The notes: generated by a model not told the origin, from the letters alone. A stretch of 64,000 nt of DNA from Lathyrus oleraceus (GCF_024323335.1 NC_066585.1:183910294-183974293), one strand, 5' to 3'; shown: positions 24,529 through 37,600, counted from the first letter of the stretch. Numbers and translations: made by a program.

Positions 24529-25426
24529 GTTTGAAAATTTGCAAATAAACCTCTTAAGTTCCTTGAAAATTTTCTCATTATTGATGATATGGATGCAAAT
24601 GAGTGCATGAATGCATGAATGCAGCAATCACACTCAAGGGTCAAGCAAAGCACACCAAACAAAGTTCATGGGATGGATCCTGTCATCCTTAATATCAATC
24701 ATCCATTTTGGTGGATTATGGTTTACACCTTATCAACACCCAAGTTCCATTGATATTAAGGATACAAGAACGGATCAACCATGAATCAAGGGTTTGTTGC
24801 AAGTCACGAGCATGGAGTCTCGGTTAAGAACCACCCAAAGGGAGTGTACTAGGGTTTAAACCTGCCAACCATGTTCTACAAGAGGTTCCCATAATCATCA
24901 TCTCATCTTTCGGATATTATCGGATAAACGACTACTCATATTCCAAAAATATTCTCAAGAGAGACTCTTATGAGTTTAGTATCGCGTAACAATCGTATCA
25001 AATATTACACTTGAACGACTTTCGCACTACATCCTAAGAATAGGCCAATATGGGCTTGGTAAACTAAGGTCCTTGGCTTCTAAGGTCTATATTGGAAAGA
25101 GTAATGTCTAACCACAACTACTTGTGTGACATTATTGATCCCAACATGACCTCCACCAAGTGAGTGGGCTTGCAAGTAAACTTGCTAAGGAATAACTCCA
25201 CACAAGTCAACAAGACTATGACATTCTCCTATCCTAAGTGAACTCGAGTTCGGGTATAGAACTCATCTCACAAAGATCACCAAGCATACGAGGCGTTAAT
25301 ATTCAAGCAATTCAATCATTACAATACAATACAATAATCCCAAATTGCACAAAAAATATGTCACAAAACAATATACACAACAATACAACAAATATGAAAA
25401 GTAGGCAAAATCCTCTAGGCAAATTT
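24529..25426 (-). other. Untranslated leader of element B between primer site and ORF1
   Basis: About 0.9 kb without a credible reading frame. This part of the leader would hold packaging and translation signals, but I see none that I can name. It is deleted from element A. Confidence 0.7.
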
Positions 25427-25443
25427 CCCCAGCAGAGTCGCCA
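25427..25443 (-). promoter_or_regulatory. Primer binding site of element B
   Basis: TGGCGACTCTGCTGGGG on the - strand, six bases after the LTR end. It fits the 3' end of a plant tRNA-Arg (…GAGTCGCCA), the primer known for Ogre elements. Minus-strand DNA synthesis would start here. Confidence 0.85.
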
Positions 25444-25449
25444 CTTTTC

Positions 25450-28400
25450 TGTAGCGGGGTATTCGTTACCATTAGAGATATTGACTAAATCCAAGGTAAA
25501 CCATACAAGTCGAGGCGCCACCACACTTCTATTTATCCAAAGGAATGGTTAGAAAGCGAATAAAAACCTAAAAGTTTTATCGAATCAAAAACTAGTAAAA
25601 ATGTCAGAGATCGGGGAAGGGGGTTAGTTATGCAATGGGAAGATTTTAAGCACCCAAAACATCCTAGGTACTCCTAGGGAGCCCTTTTCATACTTGTTGT
25701 AAGGTTGGTACTTTGTGAAAAATTGTTTGTGCAAACATGATTGAAGAGGTGAGAAGAGAATATACAAGTTTATTTACATTTTGTGTTTGGATGGATAAAC
25801 CCATTGCCTACGTACCATCTTAAAAAAGATTAGGATCAAAACCTCGTAGTTCGGGGTAAAAATCTCAAAAATGAGTTGGTGAATTGATTAGTCCAAAAGC
25901 CTTAAGGTCTTTTGTTATCCAAGGGAGAAAACTCAACCTAAAACCACAAATCCACCATGTGAGGATAACTTCAACATGCTAGTGAGGGGTTAACCCTATA
26001 ATAAGCATGGAAGACTCATTGTCCATCACTAAGGATATAGGTGAGTATTATATTCACCTCAAGGAGAACTCAAACCTAATAGCTAATGGTTATGAAAAGT
26101 TTTAATAAGAGGGTGGCCATTGAAACCACAAAAGTATTTGAATGAGTTATATTTACCAATGAAAAGTATGTACAAAATATGGTCAAAGTTGACTTAGAAG
26201 TTCAATTCAAAATAAGTGTTATGAAAAGAAAGTTTGAAAATCAAAAGCATATCTAATGTTTGAAAAGAAGGGTTAAATGTTTGCACAAAGAGTTTTTGGC
26301 TTGAGTTAGAGTGGAAGGAAGAAGAAGAATGGCTAAGGTCCTAATCTTACAAGAGATAAGGGATAAGAAACAAAACCACAAATGGAGTTCCTCTCTTGAG
26401 ATCATATTGATGATCAAAGTAGCTCCCATCCTTTGGAATATGCAAGCAAAATGATAGTAAGCTCAAACAATCAAAACAATCAAACAAGCTCCTTAGGGGA
26501 TCCTCAATGTAGCTTGTATCTTTCACTTTGGATGAACATGGCAATGGTTCTTCAATTTGATCTCTCATGGAATTCCCTAGCGCTAAAGCACACACATTAA
26601 AAGTTCCATGATGTAAGTCAAGAATGGACAAGAGTGGGTTTAGAGATTTGGTCCTTCTAATCCATCTTCAACATTTATAGCATTCTAAAGGCCCAATGCC
26701 TAGTTGCTCTTTGACTTTTATAGTATTCTAAAGGCTCATATGCCTAGTTGCTCTTTGACTCCAAATTCGCATAGGGAAAGTCCTAAGATCTAAGTCCAAT
26801 TGTCAATTTCTTGCATTTGGTCCACAACAATCAAAACAAAAAAAAGGACACAAAAAATATATACACAATTATGTGCTCAAGTGAGCAAAAGGCAAATTGC
26901 ATTAACATAAACATGTGCTCAAATGAGCAAAGAAAAAATCAAATGAATAATATGTACAAGAATAGTAAATTGCATAAAGTAAAGAGCAAAAAGTAAATGT
27001 TAATAGTTAATGATTAGTGTTAGTAGTTAGTGTGGCATAAGGCAAATTTAGCGCTATGTTAAGCAATCGTAATTGGACTTATGTAGAAGTCACAACTACC
27101 TGCGGCCGGTCAATAATAATGTAGGCAACAACACAAGTTAGAGGTCTTGATTAGTGAATCAAACTCCAACAACTTGCCATGCCAAAAAGAAGGATGAGAA
27201 ATGATCTTGTATTGGTTTAAGTCCTTTGCATGATTTAGAAAGCAATCTATCCTTAATGCAAAGCCATTCACTTGATCATTTGATCAAGATGAATTAGATT
27301 TGAATCAAGGAAGATTAAACCTCCCTAATCAATGCTAACTATCAAACTTTAACTCATTGATCAAAAAAGAAAAGAAGAAGAAGAAGAAGATGAATAATGG
27401 AAATGAAGAAATAAAGTGCATTAAATGAAATGGAATGTACCAATCAACAAAGTTTGACCAAAGATAGGGAAGATCAAGGTCAATCAATAGAAAACAGAAG
27501 TAAGATGAAGATTGGAAGTCAAGAAATACACAAAATATTTTTGGCATTTTTAATATTTGAAAATAAACTTGAATTAAAATATTAAACAAAGGTCAAAATA
27601 TTTTTGGCATTTTTAATATTTTGACCAGACGGTGGCCAGCGCCACCGTCTTCTCCGGCTAGCTCCGGTAAAGGCCAAAATTTACAGGTCAAAAAATGTTA
27701 ACTAAAATGCACGATCCAGGTACCATTCGAAAGGTGGAGTGATGTACGTCACTCCTATGCCACTCAATTTCACTCTAGATTCCTATTAAGAGAGAAATCA
27801 GAGATGGAACTTTGGTGGTGTTCAACTGAACTTGCTCGATTCCAACAATTAAGCACACAATAATGATGCCTCTATAGAGAGGACTTCAGACAACACAAGA
27901 TCGAGGCAAATGGAGTAATGTATGATGAGATTCGAAGAAAAATTCAGTTGAGCAAAACCTTTGGATTGTGAAGAATTGAGTCACTCTCTTTGGTTCCTTT
28001 TGCAAACAGAAGCTTCAATAGATCAAATGAAGAAGGTCTAGGAACTTTAGATCTTAAAAATCAACCAATGCAATTGAATTTCAGATCTGAAATTTTTAGA
28101 GAAAAATGAAGTTTGTTCCTTTGGTATGGGCGGGGATTCAATTCAGCAGGGATTTAGGCACCATTAGGTTGAAGAATTGAAGAGCTATGGCATGGTATTT
28201 ATAGATGGAGAGAGCTGTAAGCAATGCTGAATGTGTGACTTCAAATTTGCATGAACGAAAAGGGCCTCCATGCATGGGCCTATACAGGCGCATGGAGGGC
28301 CCAATTCCACATGGCTTGGCAAGCTGAGGTCATGAATGAATGAAATGGACGTGCAATTTAGGTGTAATCAGCTCATGCATGGCAATTGGATCAAGTTTTC

Positions 28401-29727
28401 AAAAATGCACCTAATTCTTCATGTCTTCGAAAATGATGCTTCCAAACTCCAAATGCAACCTTATGAGTAATGGTTAGAAAGCTTTTTGCATAAGGAACAA
28501 ATGCTATGTTGATCAAAACTCCAATTGGGCCTTGGAAATTAGTGAAATTTGAGCTTGAAGTGTAGGGTGCAAAGCATGCATATGTGAAGTTTCCAAATTT
28601 GGCCAATGTTCAAGCCCTTCTGTTTCAATGATGCAAGCTCCAAATGATAAAATCTTCAACATGAAACTTGTAGATCGTTTCAAGACAATCAATTTGGTCT
28701 TACATTTTGCATCATTTGGATTTTTAATGAAGAAGTTATGGGCACTTGAAGTTGGACTTTTTCACATTTCAAAGCATTTGGCCCAAAGTGACCTATAATG
28801 TTTTGCATTATCACATGTATTTCTTTTGAGATTTTTCAATTTTTCTCAACATAACATTGGAATTAGACACAATAATATTTCAAATGCATTAAGTCTCACT
28901 TCAAAATCATGAAAAATGAATGAGTTATGTTCTTGGGAAGTTGGCCCAAAATTAGGGTTTCAGTCAAAATGACTTATAATGTCTTGGAATGGATGATGAC
29001 CTTCCAAGCTTCAAATCAAATTTTGATGAAAATTAACGTTGTTAATATTGTTCTTAAGAACATTTTTTCTCTTGGGGTCATCTCCATTTGACCAACACAT
29101 AAAAAGTTAGGTCTCAGTGCATTTCAAAATAGTCAGATGAATTGACTGATCAACTTCTCAAGTCCACAACTCATATCTTGATGAGTTGATGATTGAGGGC
29201 ACTCAAATAAGTTCAAATATGAATGAAGTGGTGAATTAAATAACTTCCCTTGATTTTATTTGACCATGGGTTGAGGTTGCTTCATGGGCAAGGCATTGTT
29301 GATGATCAGATGAATTAGGATTTCCTTGGGAAACAAACCTCAAACCCCTTGACTTGCTTTGATCAAAATGATGAATTGAGATACTTGGGAGGAATATTTG
29401 ATGAATGAGAGCTTTGGGAACCATTACCATGCTTGCTTTCATCTTCTCTTGACCATGTCATTGCACAAAGGATCTCCTAGAAGCTTTTTGACCTTGTGAC
29501 TGCTCAAGCTACAAATGTTAGTGACATATTTTTGTGCTTTTGGTTAGTAGATAAAAATGAGAAAAGCAATGATATACAATTCAAGCATGCTTGGTGATAT
29601 CAAACCACTCACAAGAGAGATCCCACCCAAAGGCAAAGGGAACTAAGATACTTATGATACTTGAGGCTATGCAAATGCAATGTTATGATGCCATGAGGGA
29701 TCTTAGGGCCAAAATTAGGGTCTTACA
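25450..29727 (-). repeat. Family 1 LTR (4278 bp), 5' LTR of B
   Basis: On the - strand it starts TGTAAGACCC at 29727 and ends CCCCGCTACA at 25450. It aligns end to end with 8165-13057, except that the equivalent of about 10285-10950 is missing and replaced by a 27-bp copy of nearby sequence (27594-27620). TATA box at 28196-28204; AGTA hairpin at 25663-25678 (- strand). The usual GGCGCC downstream of TATA is GGCACC here. No gene. Confidence 0.92.
28196..28204 (-). promoter_or_regulatory. LTR TATA box of element B
   Basis: CTATAAATA on the - strand, 1523 bp from the LTR start, upstream of the whole B coding region. It is the likely promoter of the element. Confidence 0.72.
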
Positions 29728-31848
29728 CTACCTCAGTAAGAAATTCACCGATTGTGAGACTCAGAATTCTATGCTAGAGAAGACTTGTTGCGCATTGGCT
29801 TGGGCTGCTAAGCGTCTGCATCAATATATGTTGAATCATACCACTTGGTTGATATACAAAATGGGTCTAATCAAGTACATTTTTTAGAAGCTTGCTTTAA
29901 CTGGGAGAGTTGCCCGTTGGCAGATGTTTTTATCAGAGTATGATATTGAATACCGATCTCAGAAATCGATCAAAGGTAGTATCTTGGTTGACCATTTGGC
30001 TCACCAATCAATTGCAGATTACCAGTCAGTGCAATATGATTTTCCTGGTGAAGAGATCTTGTACTTGAAAATGAAAGATTGTGATGAACCATTGCTTGCA
30101 GAAGGGCCAGAACCTGGTTCCCGTTGGGGCATGGTATTTGACGGAGCTGTTAATCAGTATGGCAATGGCATTAAGGCAGTAATCATTACTCCTCCAGACA
30201 CTCATTTCCATTTACAGCTAGATTAACTTTCAAGTGTACAAACAATATGGAAGAATATGAAGCTTGCATTATGGGGCTTGAAGAGGCAATTGATCTCAGA
30301 ATCAAGTATTTGGACGTCTATGGAGATTCAATTTTGGTTATGAATCAAATCAAAGGTGATTGGGAGACGAATCAACCCGATTTGAAACCATATAGAGATT
30401 ATGCGAGGAGGATTTCAACTTTCTTTACAAAAGTTGAGTTTCATCATATCCCTCGAGATGAAAACCGAATGGCAGATGCTCTTGCAACATTCGCATCAAT
30501 GATCGTAGTGAAATATTGGAATGAGGTTCCTAATTTAACTGTGATGCATCTTGATAGGCCCGCCCATGTGTTTGCTGTTGAAGAAGTCAAAGACGAAAAA
30601 CCATGGTATTACGACATCAAATGTTTCCTCCAAAGTCAGATTTATCCGTTTGGGGCATCTTTGAAAGATAAGAAGACTTTGAGAAGATTAGCAGGCAATT
30701 TCTACCTGAATGGTGATGTGTTGTACAAGAGAAACTTCGATATGGTTCTGCTCAAATGCGTGGATAGACACGAAGCAGGCCTGTTGATGGCTAAAGTCCA
30801 TGAAGGTTCCTTTGGTACTCATTACAATGGACATGCAATGGCAAAGAAGATGTTGCGAGCATGTTACTATTGGCTGACAATGGAATCTGACTGTTGCAGG
30901 TTTGTGAAGAAATGCCACAAGTGTCAAATATATGCAGATAAAATCCATGTTCCTCCGACACTATTGAACGTCATTTCCTCCCCATGGTCCTTCTCCATGT
31001 GGGGAATTGATTGAATTGGCATGATTGAGCCCAAAGCTTCGAACGGACATTGTTTCATTTTGATGGCTATTGATTACTTCACAGAATGGGTTAAAGCGGA
31101 AACGTATGCGAGTGTAACCAAGCAAGTTGTTGTGCGGTTTATCAAGAATCAAATTATATGTCGCTATGTTGTGCCAAGTAAGATTATTACTGATAATGGA
31201 TCAAACTTGAATAACAATATGGTGGAAGCTCTTTTCAAAGACTTCAAGATTTCACATCATAATTCTTCTCCTTACAGACCTAAGATGAATGGGGTTGTGG
31301 AAGCTACAAACAAGAACATCAAGAAGATCATCCAAAAAATGGTGGTAACATATAAGGATTGGCATGAGATGCTCCCATTTGCTTTGCTCGGGTATCGTAC
31401 ATCCATCCGCATTTCAACCGGAGCAACCCCCTTCTCTCTTGTATATGGTATGGAAGTTGTGCTCCCTGTAGAGGTTGAGATCCCTTCATTATGTGTGCTC
31501 ATGGAAGCTAAGTTGACTGAGGCTGAATGGTGTCAGACCAGGTTTGATCAGCTGAATTTGATTGAGCAGAAGAGGTTGACTGCCATGTATCATGGTCAGT
31601 TATATCAATAAATAATGAAGAAAGCTTTTGACAAGAAGGTTAGACCTCGTGTTTTCAAAGAAGGTGACCTTGTGCTCAAGAAGATTTTATCTTTCTAGCC
31701 AGATTCTAGGGGCAAATGGACTCCTAATTATGAAGGCCCATATGTTGTTAAGAGAGCCTTTTCAGGCGGTGCTTTGATCCTTACAACTATGGATGAAGAG
31801 TTCACTCGTCCCGTGAAAACAGATGCAGTCAAGAAATACTTCGCCTAA
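29728..31848 (+). pseudogene. Element C pol fragment: RNase H end, aRNH, integrase
   Basis: Begins in YLSKKFTDCE of the classical RNase H. aRNH follows with FDGA (about 30140), EEYEA (about 30250) and YGDS. The integrase has CHKC, ITDNGSN, VVEATNK and a C-terminal region ending KKYFA at 31848. Breaks: a stop near 29887, a frameshift between 30190 and 30247, a stop at 31012-31014 that disturbs the first catalytic Asp region (WGID), and two further stops in the C-terminal part (after 31608 and near 31697). The frame from 30247 to 31848 is otherwise continuous. Confidence 0.9.
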
Positions 31849-34615
31849 AAAATAAAAGAACAGCTCGCTAAGATGAAAACCTGAAAGGGCGATCCAGGCA
31901 AAAATTAAAGACATAAAACAGAAAGATTTATCTCGACAAATTGAGTACCCCACCTTGGGGTAATTTATGCAAAAATTAGGGATTATGGCAAGTAGCCGCA
32001 TCCTGCTGATCTGCAATCTTGAAGATATTCTTGAGCATAACTGTCAGTCTTGATTTTGATCCCTAGTGCACAGTGGATATCAAGAGTTGGTAGAAGGATT
32101 AGTGATCGTTGTATTCAATGTAACCCTTTTCCATGTAAATTACCATTTTCAACTTTGTAAAGATCTATGGAGTCTTGTCATTTACAGACTACCATTCTAT
32201 TAAATAAAGTTGAACTTTTATCCAATTATTTCTACTGTTATTTAAATTCATCCAAATAGTTTTAAATTTCATTATGATCATTTTTTAAATTAATTTTTTT
32301 ATAAAAGAATGAATCTTAAGCAATCAATTTTATTTAAGAGGAATATCAATAGCGGATCAAAAGTGGTAAGCCCCAAGTGTGGAGCATTATTGGTTCTCCC
32401 CAAGCAGTAGGCGCAATTTCTCTTTCACCCCTGGAAGCATTGATCAACACTCGCAGAGTTCAAACACTTCGTTACAACATTTGGCATGGTCCCGTAGGAC
32501 TTTGATTTCCTCACCAATCGCCATCAGATCCGCTCTCAGTCAGAGTTTTCTCCTGGTTTCTGAGCAGTTATTTGTGCTTATCCCCTGCAGGGTTGTCTCC
32601 CATTTGATATGGTGTTGACCTAAAATTCCCCGTAGGCTTGATGACACTTTTCCTCAGCAGATCTCCTCCTTCTCCAGCTAGGTTTGGGCTTTTGGGATGA
32701 TAATCTATGTTTTTCTCCAGTATTTGTTTCCCACTTTTGTGGATTGGCCGAGAATTGTATCGATGATTCAAATTTATGACATCTTTGTATCCTTTGCGAT
32801 TGTTTTGTTAGCATAATCATCATATAGACATGTACATATACACTCATATAATTTCATTATTGCACCATCACACTTATGGTTTTGAGTCTCTGTTATGGTG
32901 GTACTTTATGCCCATACAAGTTTGATGTCTGTCCTCCGTCATTTGTAGAGTGTCAGCCCCTTAAGCAGAAATACTTTAACCTTTCTCCTTTCCCCACTGA
33001 GTTATTCCCTCGTGGATGATGATTACTTCAGCTTCCTCCCTAGTTGATCATCTGGATGGAACCATTCCCCTTGAGTTATATCCTCATTGGCGTGAGTCTT
33101 GATTGACCGTTTCTTTCTAGATCTTACCTAGATAGATGCATTGTGTCCCCTGCGAGTTTATTACCCAGTAACTAGTGATATTCTTCTTAGTTTGCAGTTT
33201 GTTACTTTTTGCCCAATACCTGGCAAAAGTATCCCCTTTTTCTCCCCAGCGGATTTGTTTCTCACGTGTCCCTAGGAAGTCAATCCTTGATATGTTCAAC
33301 CTAACCGGTGACAGATATTTTCTTCCCTTGCTTTGAGCTTATCCTTGATATGTTCATCCTAACCGGTGACAGATATTCTCATCTTTGGTATTCTACCCAG
33401 TAAAAAGATAGTTGTAATCCCTGTTTTTAGTCCCTAGAGAGTTAATCCTTGATATGTTCATCTTAACTGATGACAAATTTCCTTCTCTTTGCGGTCTTCT
33501 GCCCAGTAACCGGTAGTTGTAAATCCTGCTTTTCTCCCCTCACAGAGTTTATCCTTGATATGTTCACTTTAACCCGTGACGGATATCCTCCTTTGTGGTC
33601 TTCTATCTAGTAACTAGTAGATGTAATCCTTATTCTTCCCCTCTGAGTCTATCCTTGATATGTTCATCTTGATCAGTGACGAATATTCTCTTTGATGGTA
33701 TTTTATCCAGCATTTGATAGATATAATTCCTACTTTTTGTTCAGTTGGTTTATCCTTGATGTGTTCATCCTAACCGATGACGGGTATCCTCCTTAACATT
33801 CCCTGGCAAGTCAATCCTTGATATGTTCATCTTATCTGATGACGGATTTTCTTTCCTTTGAGTCTATCCTTGATATGTTCACTTTAATCGGTGACAAATA
33901 TTCTCTCCCTTTGGTCTTCTGCCCAATAACTGGTAGTTATAAATCCTATTTGCAGTTTTTCCCAGGAAGTCTATTCTTACCCAGTAATCGGTAATGAATA
34001 CACCTCCTGGCGACCCTTAGTGAGTCACCCTTGATATGTTTACCTTAACCGGTAACAGATGTCCTCTCTGCCAGATTTTTAATATCTCCATACCCAATAA
34101 CATATGGTGGATAATAAATTTCTGCTCCTCCTGTGTTGAAGTTTATTTCTTCCCAGTTGAGTTGAGTGCGTATTTCCTTAGTGAAATCGTTTTTCCTGCA
34201 TGGTCCGAGTATTTCAGTTTTGTTTTGATCTACCTGTTTCCCCTGCAGACGTCCCTTATTTCCCTGGCTGAGTCTTTCCATTTTCATAGAATTCCTCTAG
34301 TCCCCCAGTAGTTTTAAGTCGTAGCCTGGCCTACGCATAACCCTTTATCCACCAGAGTCTTTGTCTCCCTAGTGAGTTTTCCTTACGAAATGCATTACAC
34401 TCATGCGGATTTTCAGTCCCTCTGATTTCTTTTCCTTTGTGGCAATATTCCCCCGTAGAGAGTTTATTTTTCACATTCATATCATATGCATCATGAGGTC
34501 TCTTAGGGACCAAAATTTGTATTTATATGTTGTTATTTAAGCCCATTCTACTGAGTCGATACAAAGATTTTAACCTTCTCCTCCTCAGTTTGAATGTCCT
34601 TAAATAGGGGCAGTT
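31849..34615 (+). other. 3' UTR of element C with polypurine tract
   Basis: No gene is supported; the ORFs here are short and lack any family match. The first 200 bp after the stop resemble the B and E 3' UTRs (AAAACC.GAAAGGGCG, GAGTACCCC.CCTTGGGG). A tandem module array fills 33284-34070. The polypurine tract AAATAGGGGCAG is at 34603-34614, one base before the LTR. Confidence 0.82.
33284..34070 (+). repeat. Degenerate tandem modules in C 3' UTR
   Basis: TCCTTGATATGTTCA (module a) recurs at 33284, 33342, 33446, 33552, 33652, 33753, 33815 and 33867, with a variant at 34028. Spacings fall near 52-62, 100-106 and 161 bp. The longer spacings include a second module b (CCCAGTAACCGGTAGTTGTAA-like). 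Module a carries AACCGGTGACGGATATTC, so both share an ACCGGT core. Ogre 3' UTRs are a known source of satellite repeats. Confidence 0.85.
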
Positions 34616-37600
34616 GTAAGACCCCAAGTTTGACCCTAAGATCCCTCGTGTTATCTCATCATATGCATTATCTTGGAACCATACCTTGAAATCCTCCTTA
34701 CCCCTCTTTCATTAGGTTTGTTTTGGGAGAGATCACCAAGCGCCATGTGATTGTATCATACTTTTTATTTTGTCCTTTACTAACCAAAATACCAAAAAAA
34801 TATGTCTTTGTATTTGTCTAACTCTTTTGTAGGTAGGGCATGATCACCATTTATCTATCAAGTTCACATCTAAGGTTTAAGACCCTCATTGCTAGAAGCT
34901 CAACCAAGAAATGATCCACAATGGTTCTAGGCATCATACATGAGTCCCATTGATCTCTATATGTTATTCTGGTCAAGCATTCTTCACGAGTTTGGGGTTG
35001 GTTTGCCTTGAAAACCCTAGTCCATCTGGGTATCTTAATTAACTTCTTCAACAAGCTTCTTTACCGATTAATCAAATAATTCAAGGGGAACTTCAAATTT
35101 CATCATCTTATGCATATATGATCTCCCATGAGTTTAAAAAGTCAAGAGAATTACAAGTTAGTAAGTTGGTTGGTGGTGGTTGGCCAGATGAATTCATCTT
35201 ATCAAAACTGGGTCCCCCTAGACCCTATCTCATACAATTTTTATCATATGAAAATTATTCCAAGAGAAACGTTACTCTAAATGACATTATAAACAACTTT
35301 CATGTTGAGGTCTAGATCTAGTTTTGCTTGGAAAGTCATTTTCTATGTTGAAACATTATAGGTCATTTTGTCAAAACCCTAATTTGAAAGTCAACTTCCC
35401 AAGATCGTAACTTTCTCAATTTTCATGAGATGACAGATTTACAAGTTGCACAACCAAATTCCAGTTGTATAATTCAACTTTTATGTTTAGAGTGAGAGCT
35501 AAATCAACTTTTATGAGAATGTGATATGAGGATACATTATAGGTCATTTTGGGCCAATACCATTGAACAAGTGGTTTTCCTCAACTTCAAAAATGCATAA
35601 CTCATTCATTCCAAGTCCAAATGATGTCAAATTTGTGACCATTTTAAATGTTTTTGAATGGTATACAACTTTGATAAAGACACTTTTCTCATTTTGAGCT
35701 CACATAAAAAGTTAGCCAAGATGGAATAATTGAACATATGGCTTAACACTTAGAAAATATTTTGACATGTTGAAATTTCCAAACTTCAACCTCAAAGTTC
35801 ACCACGGTACAAGTTCCAAATGGAAAAGTGTTAAACATAAGAGTTGTTTCTCTTGATCTAACCTTTCTAAAGAGTCCAATTTCACTCATTTTGGACAAGG
35901 TTTGAGGGGTTTGCGCATAGCTTGAACTGAGCTATATCAGTTGGCAAGAATCATGCTTAAAACATCCAAATATCTTTTCCTTGCAATGCAATCTTCATTT
36001 ATACCTCATTTCAGTTGATCTTGGACCTAATTGGATTGCTTCATGGGCCTGCACATGCCCATGCACGCGTGCCATTCACATTGCCAAATTTGGAAGCAAT
36101 TTCAAGTATGCAAATAACACTTACCATTTGCTATAAATAGAGGTCCAATGCCTCAGTTTGAAGGACCTTGGGCGCCAACTTTGCCTCCAACCATTGAAAC
36201 CCTCTCCATTCAAAGGAAAACCTGATAAATTTCAATTGAAATTTGAGTTTGAATCTCACTGTTTGGAGATTCAAAAACCCCAGGATCCAAAGCCTTGCAC
36301 CATTCTTAATCCACTTCTACAAGCTCCACAAGCAAGATCAAGCACGAATTAAAGCAAGGGAGATCCATTTCTGCACAACATTGAAGGTATTTTTCCATAT
36401 TTTTCTTATCTTCGATTCTCTCTTAATTCTCATGAATTCTCTTGGATCCTTGGTTGTCTGAAGGCCTACCAATGTAGGCAAGAAGATTGAGTTGCTTTAA
36501 GGTCAAATAGAAACAACTCAGTTCACACACCTCAAAATTCAACTCCACGTATCTCTTTATATATTTGGAGTTAGATTAAATTGAGGTGATATTCGTGATC
36601 TACACCATTTTTTCTTTAAGATCATGTCCTCCTTTTTTATTTATGTTATGGTGATGAAAGAACTAGTCCGACCAGGGTCATTGGAGAAGATGACCGGCCT
36701 TTGGCTTTGGCGATGAGCTGGAAGTGTTCTAAGCATTTGGATGGATTCAAAATATTTTAATCAAAGACGTTGCTCGTGATTACCCAACGTGTGGAGCACT
36801 TACTAGCGTGCACCATAGAACGCGCGTTTCTCACCACTTGATCTCTCACCTCAATTAATGAGGGAGATCAAGTGGTCCACGTTTTTTTGATTATCTGAAT
36901 TTTCATTTTTATCCTCTTATTTTCATTAATTCATATTAAATTTAATATTGATCCAAAAAATATGAGAGTTTGACCAAAAAATTTTAAATAAAATCCTCTT
37001 TCATTTTCTAAATTAAAATTATTTTTTCGATCATTATTAATATTTTTCATGATTTAATTGACTTTGTGAATGTTTTTAATTGTTTAAAAGTACTTTTAGG
37101 TTTCCAAAAATTATGAAATTTTTTCTCCAAGGTCCTTTGACCTTGTTTGACCTATGATAAATCCCATGGCCATTTCTTTGGTGTTTTGATGAGGTTTTAG
37201 GAAATTGACCAATCATATTTAATTTAATGCATTATTTTTAGTATATTTTGTGGATTAAATGTCAAATTATTTACGTAGAGACATTTTAATGGACTTTGTG
37301 AGTTTAACTTGTGTTGTTGGGCCTTGGTCAAGGTTGATTTGAATTTGCTAGGTTAAGATAATTGGATTTAGGGGATTGATGGAATGTACATTTCATCTCC
37401 CAAAATGAATGAATGATCTTAACTTGGTAAAAGTCCTCCTTTGTCCAATTTGGGTTTGATCCATTCCCCCTCCCTCTTCATCTCATTCCCCTTCTTTATG
37501 CATTCATGTTATAGACCTATAATATCACTATATCCTAAACCTAGTTGATTGCAAAATCAACATAAGTATGGATGAGATTACCCCCCCCCCCTCCACTTTG

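Larger units (their letters stand above)
8165..29727 (-). mobile_element. Ogre-like retrotransposon B, structurally complete (21.6 kb)
   Basis: Family 1 element with both LTRs (25450-29727 and 8165-13057), primer binding site, ORF1, gag, protease, intron, RT, RNase H, aRNH, integrase, long 3' UTR and polypurine tract, in canonical Ogre order on the - strand. It is not functional: ORF1 has two stops, gag-pro several frameshifts, and pol stops plus a 176-bp deletion in aRNH. Its right end (29727) abuts the pol gene of element C. Its left LTR continues into element A instead of flanking DNA, so no target duplication can be checked. Confidence 0.93.

Noticed and set aside
25427..25443. A tRNA gene at the primer binding site
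   Set aside because: Only the complement of a tRNA 3' end is present; no cloverleaf sequence lies next to it.
33284..34070. CRISPR-like array
   Set aside because: Repeats are degenerate with no unique spacers of constant size, and the context is a plant retrotransposon 3' UTR.
31849..34615. Short ORFs of 60-100 codons in the 3' UTR (for example 32379-32618, 34036-34311)
   Set aside because: Overlapping frames on both strands, no family resemblance, low-complexity composition; they are best explained as chance ORFs in repeat modules.
37581..37591. Poly-C runs (also 47638-47651) as a functional site
   Set aside because: Length differs between the two duplicate copies (11 and 14), typical of simple-repeat slippage.
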